A stretch of 64,000 nucleotides of DNA, taken from Paraburkholderia sp. Tr-20389 (GTDB lineage Bacteria; Pseudomonadota; Gammaproteobacteria; Burkholderiales; Burkholderiaceae). Shown here in pieces: positions 56,758-64,000 of this stretch (the stretch's first letter is position 1; the number at the start of each line of letters is the position of its first letter). The position numbers were made by a program, and so were the translations under genes. The stretch spans positions 93,301 to 157,300 of the forward strand of contig NZ_JAAGPD010000022.1 of NCBI RefSeq assembly GCF_017104565.1, read 5' to 3'. Under the pieces are notes generated by a model. That model was not told the DNA's origin and did not search any database. It saw nothing but the letters and a program-made list of their open reading frames with translations.

Positions 56758-58050
56758 TCAGGCCGCTTCCAGCGCCCACTCGACATGCTCGCGCACGAGC
56801 GGCGAAGGATCGGCGGCACGCCGGCGCAGCGCGTCGACGATCGCGGCGCGCGCTTCTGCGGGCAGCGACTCGCGCGCGGCCCGCAGCGCATTGCCCATGC
56901 CGACGGCGATATTACGCAGCCAGCATTCGTAGCCGATCCGGCGGATCGCGCTGCCTTGCATGCGCGTGTCGAAATCGTCGGCGCTCCAGCCGAACAGCTC
57001 GACCAGCGACGCGCGATCCAGTCCGTGACGCACGTCGAAATCGGCGACGGGCGCGGCCTGCGCGAACTTGTTCCACGGACACACAAGCTGGCAATCGTCG
57101 CATCCATACACACGATTGCCGATCAGCGGCCGCAAGTCCTGGGGAATACTGCCCTTCAGTTCGATCGTCAGATAGGAGATGCAACGCCGCGCATCGACCT
57201 GATACGGTGCGACGATCGCCCCCGTCGGACACGCGCCGATACAGCGCGTGCAGCTGCCGCAATGGGCGCCGGGCGCTTCGGGCGCGCGCTCCGGCGAGGT
57301 TTCCGCATCCGTCGGCAAAGGCAGGTCGACGAAGATTTCGCCGAGGAAGAACAGCGACCCCGCGTCCCGTTGCAACAGCAGCGTGTGCTTGCCGCGCCAG
57401 CCCGTACCCGCCTTTTGCGCAAGCTCGACTTCGAGCACCGGCGCCGAATCGGTGAACACGCGATAGCCGTACGGCCCGATCTCGCCTTCGATCCGCTCCG
57501 CCAGTTGCTGCAGGCGGTTGCGCATCACCTTGTGATAGTCGCGGCCGCGCGCGTAGATCGACACGACCGCCGCCGACGGGTCGTCCAGACGCGCGCGTTC
57601 CTCGAGTCGCCATTCGTGCTGAACGTCGTCGACGGCACTTTCACCGCGCTTTCGCGTATCCGTCGAACCAGCCGCGTGCGAGGTCGAATGCGTGGGCAAA
57701 TAGGCCATGCGAACCGAGATCACGCGTCGCGTGCCGGCCACAAGCTCGGCTGGCCGCGCACGTTTCATCCCATGTTTGGCCATATAATCCATCTCGCCGT
57801 GGCAACCCGCGTCGAGCCAGGCTGCAAGCCCCGCTTCGGCGTGCGACAGATCGATGTCGCTGATGCCGACTGCGCCGAAACCCAGTTCGCGTCCCCAGTC
57901 CCTGATACGCGAAGCGAGCGCAGCCAGTTGCGCTTCATCGAAACGACGCGTGACGGGTATTGCTTCATCCGTCGCACGGGGCGACGAATGCGGATCGCAC
58001 TGTGGGTTCCTTTGCGGATCCGGCATGGGATGCTGCTGACCTTGGTTCAT
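56758..58050 (-). CDS. queG: epoxyqueuosine reductase
   Basis: Cobalamin- and Fe-S-dependent enzyme that reduces epoxyqueuosine to queuosine in tRNA. 430 residues. Two [4Fe-4S] motifs: CGSCTRCIGACPTGAI and CDDCQLVCPWN. The N-terminal region has GFGAVGISDIDL and the conserved HGEMDYMAKH. An insertion around 118-150 (HSTSHAAGSTDTRKRGE) and a Pro-rich first 30 residues are not usual, and the true start could be further in. Divergent from tsaE, another tRNA modification gene, by only 17 bp. Confidence 0.94.
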   Translation of the reverse strand: MNQGQQHPMPDPQRNPQCDPHSSPRATDEAIPVTRRFDEAQLAALASRIRDWGRELGFGAVGISDIDLSHAEAGLAAWLDAGCHGEMDYMAKHGMKRARPAELVAGTRRVISVRMAYLPTHSTSHAAGSTDTRKRGESAVDDVQHEWRLEERARLDDPSAAVVSIYARGRDYHKVMRNRLQQLAERIEGEIGPYGYRVFTDSAPVLEVELAQKAGTGWRGKHTLLLQRDAGSLFFLGEIFVDLPLPTDAETSPERAPEAPGAHCGSCTRCIGACPTGAIVAPYQVDARRCISYLTIELKGSIPQDLRPLIGNRVYGCDDCQLVCPWNKFAQAAPVADFDVRHGLDRASLVELFGWSADDFDTRMQGSAIRRIGYECWLRNIAVGMGNALRAARESLPAEARAAIVDALRRRAADPSPLVREHVEWALEAA

Positions 58051-58067
58051 AACGCCATTTTACGAGA

Positions 58068-58622
58068 ATGCCCGATTACACCGGTCACGCGAGTCGACCT
58101 TCCGCCGCCGTCCTGCTGGAGCGCCAGTTCGCGCTCGCGGACGAGGCCGCGACCACGGCATTCGGCGCAGGCTTCGCGCATGCAATCGAGAGCGTGCGCA
58201 GCGAAGCCCGAGTGACGGGCCAGCACGCATTCCAGGGCCTCCAGGTGCAACTGCACGGCGACCTGGGCGCCGGCAAGACGACACTCGTGCGCGCCACACT
58301 GCGCGCGCTCGGACACGCGGGCCGCGTGCGCAGCCCGACCTATACGCTTGTCGAACCTTATGCGGTCGAACGGCCGGATGGGGAACTCCAGCTGTATCAC
58401 TTCGATCTTTACCGTTTCAACGATCCGGCCGAATGGGCCGACGCAGGCTTTCGCGAGTACTTCGACAGCGGCGCAATCTGCCTCGTCGAATGGCCGCAAC
58501 GCGCGGGCAGCCTGCTGGGCGTGCCGGATCTCGTCTTCTCGCTCGACGTCGACGGCGATGGCCGCGTGCTGGTCGCCCGGGCGTATAGCGAACCAGGAAA
58601 GGCATGTCTCGAAAGATGTTGA
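58068..58622 (+). CDS. tsaE: tRNA threonylcarbamoyladenosine biosynthesis protein TsaE
   Basis: ATPase of the TsaBDE complex that forms t6A37 on ANN-decoding tRNAs. 184 residues. P-loop GDLGAGKTTLVR, switch-like RSPTYTLVEPY, LYHFDLYRFNDPAEWADAGF (cited by YHFDLYRFNDPAEW) and LVEWPQRA. It overlaps the amidase start by 19 bp, as in E. coli tsaE-amiB. Confidence 0.95.
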   Translation: MPDYTGHASRPSAAVLLERQFALADEAATTAFGAGFAHAIESVRSEARVTGQHAFQGLQVQLHGDLGAGKTTLVRATLRALGHAGRVRSPTYTLVEPYAVERPDGELQLYHFDLYRFNDPAEWADAGFREYFDSGAICLVEWPQRAGSLLGVPDLVFSLDVDGDGRVLVARAYSEPGKACLERC

Positions 58623-60148
58623 TCAAACCGTTCCGCTCGATCGAATCGGCGGCCACCGCGACGCATAACTGGCGCCGCCGGCAGATTCTTCGCGCGGGCG
58701 CTTCCACGCTCGTCCTCGGCCTGGCGCCACGCCTCGCGTTGGCGTCGTCGGTGCTGGGCGTGCGCGTGTGGCCCGCGCGCGACTACACACGCGTGACCAT
58801 CGAGTCCGATCAGCCGCTGCAGAACACGCAGCAGCTGTTGCAGGGCCCGGACCGGCTGGTGGTCGACCTGAGCGGTCTCGATCTCGACCAGGCGCTGAAG
58901 GATCTCGTGTCGAAGATCGCGCCGAACGATCCGCAGATTCAATCCGTGCGCGTCGGCCAGTATCAGCCGCATGTGGTGCGGATGGTGTTCGACCTGAAGG
59001 GCTCGGTGAAGCCGCAGGTGTTCACGCTGCCGCCCGTCGGCACGTACAAGTACCGGCTCGTGTTCGACCTGTATCCCGCCGTCGCGCCCGATCCGCTGAT
59101 GGATCTGCTCGCGCAGACCGAGCGCAAGGAGCAGCAACTGAAGGACAACGCCGCGCCGCCCGCTGCGACGCTCAGCGGCCCGACCACGCCGCCCGGCGAC
59201 AACAGCGACGCGTTCTTCGAAAAGTACGCGCAGAACGGCGCGCCCTCGCCTGCTGTGCCCGTACCGCATCCGCCGCTGCACAGCGCGCCTGCACCCGCGC
59301 CGCACGTACCGTCGAAGCCCACACCGATGCCTGCGCCACCTGTCATCGCGCGCAACAACGACAACGATGCGGACAACGCCGGCGACAACAACGACGACGA
59401 GTACAAGTTCACTACGCCGAAGAAAGGCAGCAACACGGTGCGTCTGCTGACGGTCGCGATCGATCCGGGCCACGGCGGCGAGGATCCTGGCGCGATCGGT
59501 GGCAGCGGGACGTATGAGAAGCACGTTGCGCTCGACATCGCGAAGAAACTGCGCGCGAAGATCGATGCGCAGCCGAACATGCGCGCGATGATGACGCGCG
59601 ACGCCGACTTCTTCGTGCCGCTGAACGTGCGCGTGCAGAAGGCGCGGCGAGTCGGCGCGGACCTGTTCGTGTCGATTCATGCGGACGCGTTCACGACGCC
59701 GGAAGCGAGCGGCTCGTCGGTATTCGCGCTGTCGGAACATGGCGCGTCGAGTGCGGCCGCGCGCTGGATGGCGAACAAGGAGAACTCGTCGGATCAGATC
59801 GGCGGCATCAACATCAAGTCCGCCGATGCGAGCGTGAACCGTGCGCTATTCGACATGTCGACGACGGCGCAGATCCGCGATTCGATGCGGTATGGCACGT
59901 TCGTGCTGAAGGAGATCGGCGGGATCAACAGGTTGCATAAGGGCTCTGTCGAGCAGGCCGGGTTTGCCGTTCTCAAGGCGCCGGATATTCCGTCGATTCT
60001 CGTTGAGACTGCTTTTATCAGTAACCCTGACGAGGAGCGTCGTCTCAATGACGATGCGTATCGGGATAAGATGGCTAACGCCATTATGAGTGGTATTAAG
60101 CGGTATTTTGCGGCTAACCCGCCGCTTGCCAAGAGTCGGATGACTTAA
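58604..60148 (+). CDS. amiC: N-acetylmuramoyl-L-alanine amidase with AMIN domain (AmiC/AmiB type)
   Basis: Periplasmic zinc amidase that cleaves septal peptidoglycan during cell separation. 514 residues. The Tat-type signal is WRRRQILRAGAST (24-36) with cleavage near LALA. An AMIN domain (about 48-160) directs it to the septum. A Pro/Asn/Asp-rich linker follows (175-270). The Amidase_3 domain (from about 283) has AIDPGHGGEDPGA, the Glu in YEKHVALD, DLFVSIHAD and LVETAFISN. The last 76 codons (59918-60145) end in T 30 times and never in A, against 7 T in the preceding 76, a sharp compositional step next to the element. Confidence 0.95.
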   Translation: MSRKMLIKPFRSIESAATATHNWRRRQILRAGASTLVLGLAPRLALASSVLGVRVWPARDYTRVTIESDQPLQNTQQLLQGPDRLVVDLSGLDLDQALKDLVSKIAPNDPQIQSVRVGQYQPHVVRMVFDLKGSVKPQVFTLPPVGTYKYRLVFDLYPAVAPDPLMDLLAQTERKEQQLKDNAAPPAATLSGPTTPPGDNSDAFFEKYAQNGAPSPAVPVPHPPLHSAPAPAPHVPSKPTPMPAPPVIARNNDNDADNAGDNNDDEYKFTTPKKGSNTVRLLTVAIDPGHGGEDPGAIGGSGTYEKHVALDIAKKLRAKIDAQPNMRAMMTRDADFFVPLNVRVQKARRVGADLFVSIHADAFTTPEASGSSVFALSEHGASSAAARWMANKENSSDQIGGINIKSADASVNRALFDMSTTAQIRDSMRYGTFVLKEIGGINRLHKGSVEQAGFAVLKAPDIPSILVETAFISNPDEERRLNDDAYRDKMANAIMSGIKRYFAANPPLAKSRMT

Positions 60149-60152
60149 TCGG

Positions 60153-60937
60153 TTTTTTTTGTCTGCGACGCGGCGGTGTGCCGTTATTTGTTCGCTGGCG
60201 TCCGCGTTTTGTCTCTGGTTTGCTGGCGTTGCCCCTGTGCGGGGCGGCACTTACTTTCTTTGCCGCCGCAAAGAAAGTAAGCAAAGAAAGCGGGCTAACA
60301 CCGCCAGCCCGTGTGATTGCCTGCGGGCCCCCGACGGGTCCCGCACTCCACACGGCAACACATTGTTTGGCGCCCATTGCCAGCGCCCTGAACAAGCGCA
60401 TCACCCACTCCAGTCACCCGTAGGGCAGCCAGCGGCAGCGATTCGTCTGCGCCGCCCAGGTGGCAAACTGTGTGTAGCTTGTCGCACCGTACACGTTCGC
60501 GCTCCTACGACACCGCTCCCGCTTTTCAGTCCGGAGTGGTGCACTTCCATCAGGATGGCCTACACACAGTTTGCCACCTGGGCGGCCGTGGACGTCTGCT
60601 AACGCAGTCCGTGACGCGGGAGTGTGAAGTGGGGGATGCGTGAGTTAGCACGCTGGCAACGGACGTAAATAAGTGCGTTGCCGCGTGAAGCGTAAGAACT
60701 GTTGGGGGCCCGCAGGCAATCAAACGGGCTGGCGGTGTGAGCCCGCTTTCTTTGCTTACTTTCTTTGCGGCGGCAAAGAAAGTAAGTGCCGCCCCGCACA
60801 GGGGCAACGCAAGAAGCAAGACAACATCACGCGGACGCCAGCGAAAGCGGCAGAACGAAACAAGAAAGGCGAAGCCCGCGCCGAGAAGGCAAGAATGGCG
60901 ACTGCGTCGCAGACAAAAAAGTCGCAGACAAAAAAAA
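60153..60937. repeat. concentric outer inverted repeats around element copy B
   Basis: Two further inverted-repeat pairs enclose copy B. The outermost 17-bp pair is T8-GTCTGCGAC (60153-60169) and GTCGCAGAC-A8 (60921-60937), perfect. An extra tandem copy, GTCGCAGACAAAAAA, sits at 60906-60920. The inner 16-bp pair is TTCGCTGGCGTCCGCG (60191-60206) and its perfect complement (60830-60845). Together they fill the whole gap from the amidase stop (60148) to the EamA stop (60940). The plus strand left of the arms is T-rich (33 T, 2 A in 60149-60225) and right of them A-rich (56 A, 5 T in 60811-60939). Confidence 0.8.
60226..60810. repeat. long inverted-repeat element, copy B
   Basis: 585-bp second copy of the element at 13254-13837. 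Outer arms 60226-60332 and 60704-60810 (107 bp) are complements with 2 mismatches, and each holds the same CTTACTTTCTTTGC hairpin. Inner 25-bp arms at 60451-60475 and 60562-60586 are perfect and identical to copy A. The centre is 86 bp in both copies with about 12 substitutions and no indel; TCCGGAGTGGTGCACTTCCA is unchanged. Arms are therefore better conserved than the centre. Frames such as LPLCGAALTFFAAAKKVS occur on both strands from both arms of both copies, and are byproducts of arm identity. Confidence 0.87.
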
Positions 60938-60939
60938 CA

Positions 60940-61821
60940 TCACCTCGCCAGAGAAAACCTCTCCACGACCCACCCACCAAAAACATTAACAGCAAGCCCA
61001 GCCATAACAAGAACAGCCCCAGCAATCTGCGCAGCAGACAAACCCTCATCGAGAAAAACAGAAGCCGAAGCGAGCCCAACAATCGGCACGAGCAACGAAA
61101 ACGGGGCGACCTGCCCCGCCGGATACCGCGACAACAACCGGCTCCACAACCCATACCCCAACAACGTGGCAACAAACGCGAGATAAACAATCGCGAACAC
61201 CGACGAAGCGCCGATCCCTGTCAACGCAGCCTCGATCCGCTGCGGTCCCTCGAACAGATACGACAGCACGAAAAACGGCACAGGCGGAATCAGACTGCCC
61301 CACACGACGAGTCCCACCAGATCGACCTTGCCCACCTTCTTCGTGACGATATTGCCGAGCGCCCACATCACCGCCGCGCACAGCGTAAGGATGAACCCGG
61401 CAAGCGTCATCGAATGGCCGCCCTGCAACCCGATCACGCCAAGACCAATCGCCGCGATCACAAGACCGAGCACGTTCTGCGCGCGAAAGCGCTCGTGCAG
61501 AAACAGCGCGGCAAAGCCAAGCGTGAAGAACGCCTGCGCCTGCAGCACCAGCGACGCAAGACCGGCCGGCATGCCGACATACATCGCGGAAAACAGAAAC
61601 GCGAACTGCCCGAGCGAGATCGTCGCGCCATACGCGAGCAACCAGCGCCACGGCATCTTCGGCCGCCTGATGAAAAACACAGCGGGGAACGCGGCAAGCA
61701 TGAACCGCAACGCGCCGAGCAACATCGGCGGCACGCCATGCAGGCCGACCTTGATCACGACGAAGTTCACACCCCACGCAACGACGACGACCAGCGCCAG
61801 CAGCAGGTCTTTCGGTGACAT
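60940..61821 (-). CDS. EamA/RhaT family transporter
   Basis: 293-residue inner-membrane exporter with ten helices in two EamA repeats. WGVNFVVIKVGL at the first helix and FLHERF, with the second repeat FLDEGLS, are family motifs. It resembles amino-acid or metabolite exporters such as EamA/RarD; the substrate is unknown. The start MSPKDLLLAL at 61821 has CAGGAG upstream. Its last 61 codons end in T 29 times and never in A, fading upstream (about 10 of the next 53), mirroring the convergent amidase across element copy B. Confidence 0.9.
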   Translation of the reverse strand: MSPKDLLLALVVVVAWGVNFVVIKVGLHGVPPMLLGALRFMLAAFPAVFFIRRPKMPWRWLLAYGATISLGQFAFLFSAMYVGMPAGLASLVLQAQAFFTLGFAALFLHERFRAQNVLGLVIAAIGLGVIGLQGGHSMTLAGFILTLCAAVMWALGNIVTKKVGKVDLVGLVVWGSLIPPVPFFVLSYLFEGPQRIEAALTGIGASSVFAIVYLAFVATLLGYGLWSRLLSRYPAGQVAPFSLLVPIVGLASASVFLDEGLSAAQIAGAVLVMAGLAVNVFGGWVVERFSLAR

Positions 61822-61991
61822 CCGGACTCCTGTTTTTACTTGTAGCTGAATCGGAGAGTGTAGCGGAGCATCGACCCGCGCACCGCCTGCTTCGCGCAGG
61901 GCGCGCCTTACCGCGTGTCGCGACCTCGACCGCCTGCCGTCGCCGCCGGGCAGTAGAATGAGCCGTCCTGTCCCCACCAATCGAGCTCGTC

Positions 61992-62873
61992 ATGTCCACA
62001 TCGATCAAAGCGGTTCTCAAGCCCCACGTCCGCGACATCGGCAATCTGGCCGTGCGGCGCGTGCTGCCCGCGATGGCAGCGCGTCTCGTCGGTCCATTCA
62101 TCTTCTTCGATCACATGGGCCCCGCCACCCTTCCCGCCGGTACAGGTCTCGACGTGCGCCCGCATCCGCATATCGGCCTCGCGACGGTCACCTATCTGTT
62201 CGAAGGCGCGATCATGCATCGCGACAGCCTCGGCTCCGAACAGAAGATCGTCCCCGGCGACGTCAACTGGATGACGGCCGGCCGCGGCATCGTCCACTCG
62301 GAACGCACGCCCGAACCGGAGCGCACCAATGGCTCGACGGTACATGGCATCCAGACATGGGTCGCGCTGCCGCTCGCCGACGAAGACGCCGAGCCTTCGT
62401 TCGAACATCACGCAGGCGCAACGCTGCCGGAAATCGAGCGCAACGGCGTCACGCTGCGAATCATTGCAGGGTCGTCGTTCGGCAAGACGGCGCCGACACG
62501 CACGTTCTCGGGCACGCTGTATGCAGCCGCACACTTCTCGCCGGGCAGCGTGCTCGCGCTCGAACCCGAGCATGAAGAACGCGGCGTGTATCTGGTCGAC
62601 GGCGATCTTTCGCTCGATGGCGAGCCGCTCGAAGTCGCCACGATGGCCGTGCTCACGCCCGGCGAAACCATCACGCTCGCCAGCGCGAAAGGCGCCACGG
62701 TGATGCTGCTGGGCGGCGAGAAACTCGAAGGCGAGCGCTTCATCGAATGGAATTTCGTCGCGAGTTCGCGCGAGAAGATCGAGCAGGCCAAGCTCGCGTG
62801 GACGAACCAGGAGATGGGCAAGGTGCCCGGCGAAACGGAATGGATCCCGCTGCCCGAGCGCAAGCCGCGCTAG
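61992..62873 (+). CDS. pirin family protein
   Basis: 293 residues, bicupin. The N-terminal cupin holds the metal site: His in RPHPHIGLATVTYLFEG and HRDS, and Glu in the later HSERTP segment (GRGIVHSERT). The C-terminal domain is a pirin_C fold. Bacterial pirins can be quercetinases or modulate metabolic enzymes; which applies here is unknown. Close upstream of cnoX on the same strand. Confidence 0.92.
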   Translation: MSTSIKAVLKPHVRDIGNLAVRRVLPAMAARLVGPFIFFDHMGPATLPAGTGLDVRPHPHIGLATVTYLFEGAIMHRDSLGSEQKIVPGDVNWMTAGRGIVHSERTPEPERTNGSTVHGIQTWVALPLADEDAEPSFEHHAGATLPEIERNGVTLRIIAGSSFGKTAPTRTFSGTLYAAAHFSPGSVLALEPEHEERGVYLVDGDLSLDGEPLEVATMAVLTPGETITLASAKGATVMLLGGEKLEGERFIEWNFVASSREKIEQAKLAWTNQEMGKVPGETEWIPLPERKPR

Positions 62874-62986
62874 ACTGAACGGCATCCATCGAACGCCGTG
62901 CCGGCATGCGGGCCATCGCGTCCCGCATTGAAACGGCGCGCGCCGCCCCCAACTACTACGCCTACCGATTCAAGGAAGAGATAGCA

Positions 62987-63835
62987 ATGGACACCACTCT
63001 CGCCACTTTCGAAAAGGACGTCATCAGCGCATCGATGCTCGCGCCCGTACTCGTCGACTTCTGGGCGCCGTGGTGCGGACCGTGCAAGACGCTCGGCCCG
63101 ATGCTCGAAAAGCTCGAAGCCGAGTACGAGGGCAAATGGCGTCTCGTGAAGGTCAACGTCGACGAAAACCAGGAACTCGCCGCGCATTTCCAGGTGCGCA
63201 GCATCCCGCACGTCGTCGCATTCGCGGACGGCCGGCCCGTCGACCAGTTCATCGGCGTGCTGCCCGAAGGCCAGTTGCGCCAGTTCCTCGATCGCCTCGT
63301 GCCGGATGGCGCGGAAGCCGCGCGAGCTGAAGCATCCATCGCGATCGCCGAAGGGCGCCGCGAGGACGCGTACAACGCGCTGAAAGCAGCACTCGCCTAC
63401 GACCCCGGCTTCGACGAGGCACGCCTCGACCTGATGGAGCTGCTGCTCGAAGACAACCGCATCGACGAAGTGCAGAACGAAAACGATCTGCTGTCGCCCA
63501 AGACCACCCAGGGCATCGACGCTCGCTACAACGCGATCAAGACGCGACTCGATGCCGTCGATGCCGCCGCCGACTTGCCGCCGACAGGCGCGCTCGAAAC
63601 GCGTGTCGCGGAAAATCCCGACGACCTCGAAGCGCGCTTCGATCTGGCCAGCGCACTGATCGCGCGGCGCAAGTACGACCCGGCGCTCGAACATCTGCTG
63701 GCCATCGTGCAGCAAGACCGTACGTTCCGCGAGGACATCGGCCGCAAGACAATGCTATCCGTGTTCGATCTCGCGGCGCATCAGCCGGAACTGGTTGCGA
63801 AATGGCGGCGCAAGCTGAGCGCGTCGTTGAACTGA
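62987..63835 (+). CDS. cnoX: thioredoxin-TPR chaperedoxin CnoX (YbbN)
   Basis: 282 residues. N-terminal thioredoxin domain (about 1-108) with the redox motif WCGPC (Cys30, Cys33), then a TPR domain (about 115-280). E. coli CnoX protects substrates from over-oxidation and passes them to GroEL or DnaK; its motif is SQHC, but many homologues keep CGPC as here, so thiol reduction is likely retained. The start at 62987 has AAGGAAGAG upstream. Probably its own transcript or with pirin (113 bp gap). Confidence 0.92.
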   Translation: MDTTLATFEKDVISASMLAPVLVDFWAPWCGPCKTLGPMLEKLEAEYEGKWRLVKVNVDENQELAAHFQVRSIPHVVAFADGRPVDQFIGVLPEGQLRQFLDRLVPDGAEAARAEASIAIAEGRREDAYNALKAALAYDPGFDEARLDLMELLLEDNRIDEVQNENDLLSPKTTQGIDARYNAIKTRLDAVDAAADLPPTGALETRVAENPDDLEARFDLASALIARRKYDPALEHLLAIVQQDRTFREDIGRKTMLSVFDLAAHQPELVAKWRRKLSASLN

Positions 63836-63876
63836 GCGCGCTCTCGCAAGCATGAAAAAACGCGGCCACGAGCCCT

Positions 63877-63912
63877 AATGCCGTTCAGTTAAGCGACTGA
63901 ACGGCATTTTGT
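63877..63912. terminator. strong hairpin after cnoX
   Basis: Perfect 13-bp stem AATGCCGTTCAGT (63877-63889) and ACTGAACGGCATT (63896-63908) with a 6-nt loop TAAGCG, followed by TTTTG. It works as an intrinsic terminator for cnoX. I have the impression that the ATGCCGTTCAGT palindrome recurs in Burkholderia-group genomes, so it may also be a small dispersed repeat; this could not be checked. Confidence 0.82.
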
Positions 63913-64000
63913 TTTTGGCGCAAACCGGTTGTAAACGGGACGCGGCGATGTTAACTTTCATCGCCATGCTGGTCGATGATCTGCGCCTGCTTGTTGAATC

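Noticed and set aside
60159-60819. Frames in element copy B similar to those of copy A
   Set aside because: Similarity follows arm identity at the DNA level; stop codons differ between copies and the middle arms diverge without frame preservation.
63875-64000. Partial minus-strand gene at the right edge (41 codons)
   Set aside because: Its C-terminus is just the terminator palindrome read as protein and the rest shows no recognised motif; the window is too short to decide.

Overview
The window is GC-rich, densely packed chromosomal DNA from a betaproteobacterium of the order Burkholderiales, most likely Paraburkholderia or a close Burkholderia relative. This rests on recognised proteins and gene order (clpS-clpA beside a cold-shock gene, lpxK-Trm112-kdsB-adk, murJ beside rpsT, queG-tsaE-amidase). 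No database search was possible. I see no rRNA, tRNA, CRISPR array, phage or transposase gene.

Layout. 1-12994: a flavin monooxygenase (cut by the left edge), dut, clpS-clpA, a cold-shock gene with its own promoter and leader, a copper-type multicopper oxidase with a small secreted Cys/His-rich protein, icd, rluE, a small Ala/Lys-rich exported protein, a DUF192 protein and fusA. 13023-13867: terminator, tandem repeat and copy A of a long inverted-repeat element. 13952-21461: cupin, NiCoT metal transporter and a complete peptide-type ABC importer (binding protein, two permeases, fused double ATPase). 21462-38193, the more accessory part: glycine-rich secreted protein and Rap1a/Tai-like protein, aldo-keto reductase, GntR regulator, CoA-transferase divergent from an HTH-citrate synthase fusion, DUF2917 divergent from a MocR regulator, a ParDE module with a broken toxin, an MFS exporter, a degenerate EAL protein overlapping a SigJ-type sigma factor, a second clpP, TetR/YecD, and an NYN-LOTUS protein. 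38351-60148, mostly housekeeping: sodB, xseA, lpxK-Trm112, kdsB, adk, an SDR, SirB1-murJ, rpsT, DUF3579, argF, murB, yajQ, plsY, ybaK, an acyl-CoA ligase, xerD-ogt, queG, tsaE-amidase. 60153-60937: copy B of the element, between the convergent amidase and EamA genes. 60940-64000: EamA exporter, pirin, cnoX and a strong hairpin at the right edge.

The best candidate for something undescribed is the ~585 bp element present twice (13254-13837 and 60226-60810). Its outer arms are 107-122 bp inverted repeats with only 2 mismatches, its inner arms are perfect 25-bp inverted repeats, and it has an 86-bp centre in both copies. It encodes no transposase. Around both copies the flanking DNA has a mirror-image base skew: T greatly exceeds A on the left and A greatly exceeds T on the right. 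At copy B this reaches into third codon positions of both flanking genes, and at copy A into the gene on its right. The strand running 5' to 3' towards the element is the T-rich one whatever the direction of transcription, which suggests a mutational footprint of the palindrome itself, for example repeated breakage and resection.
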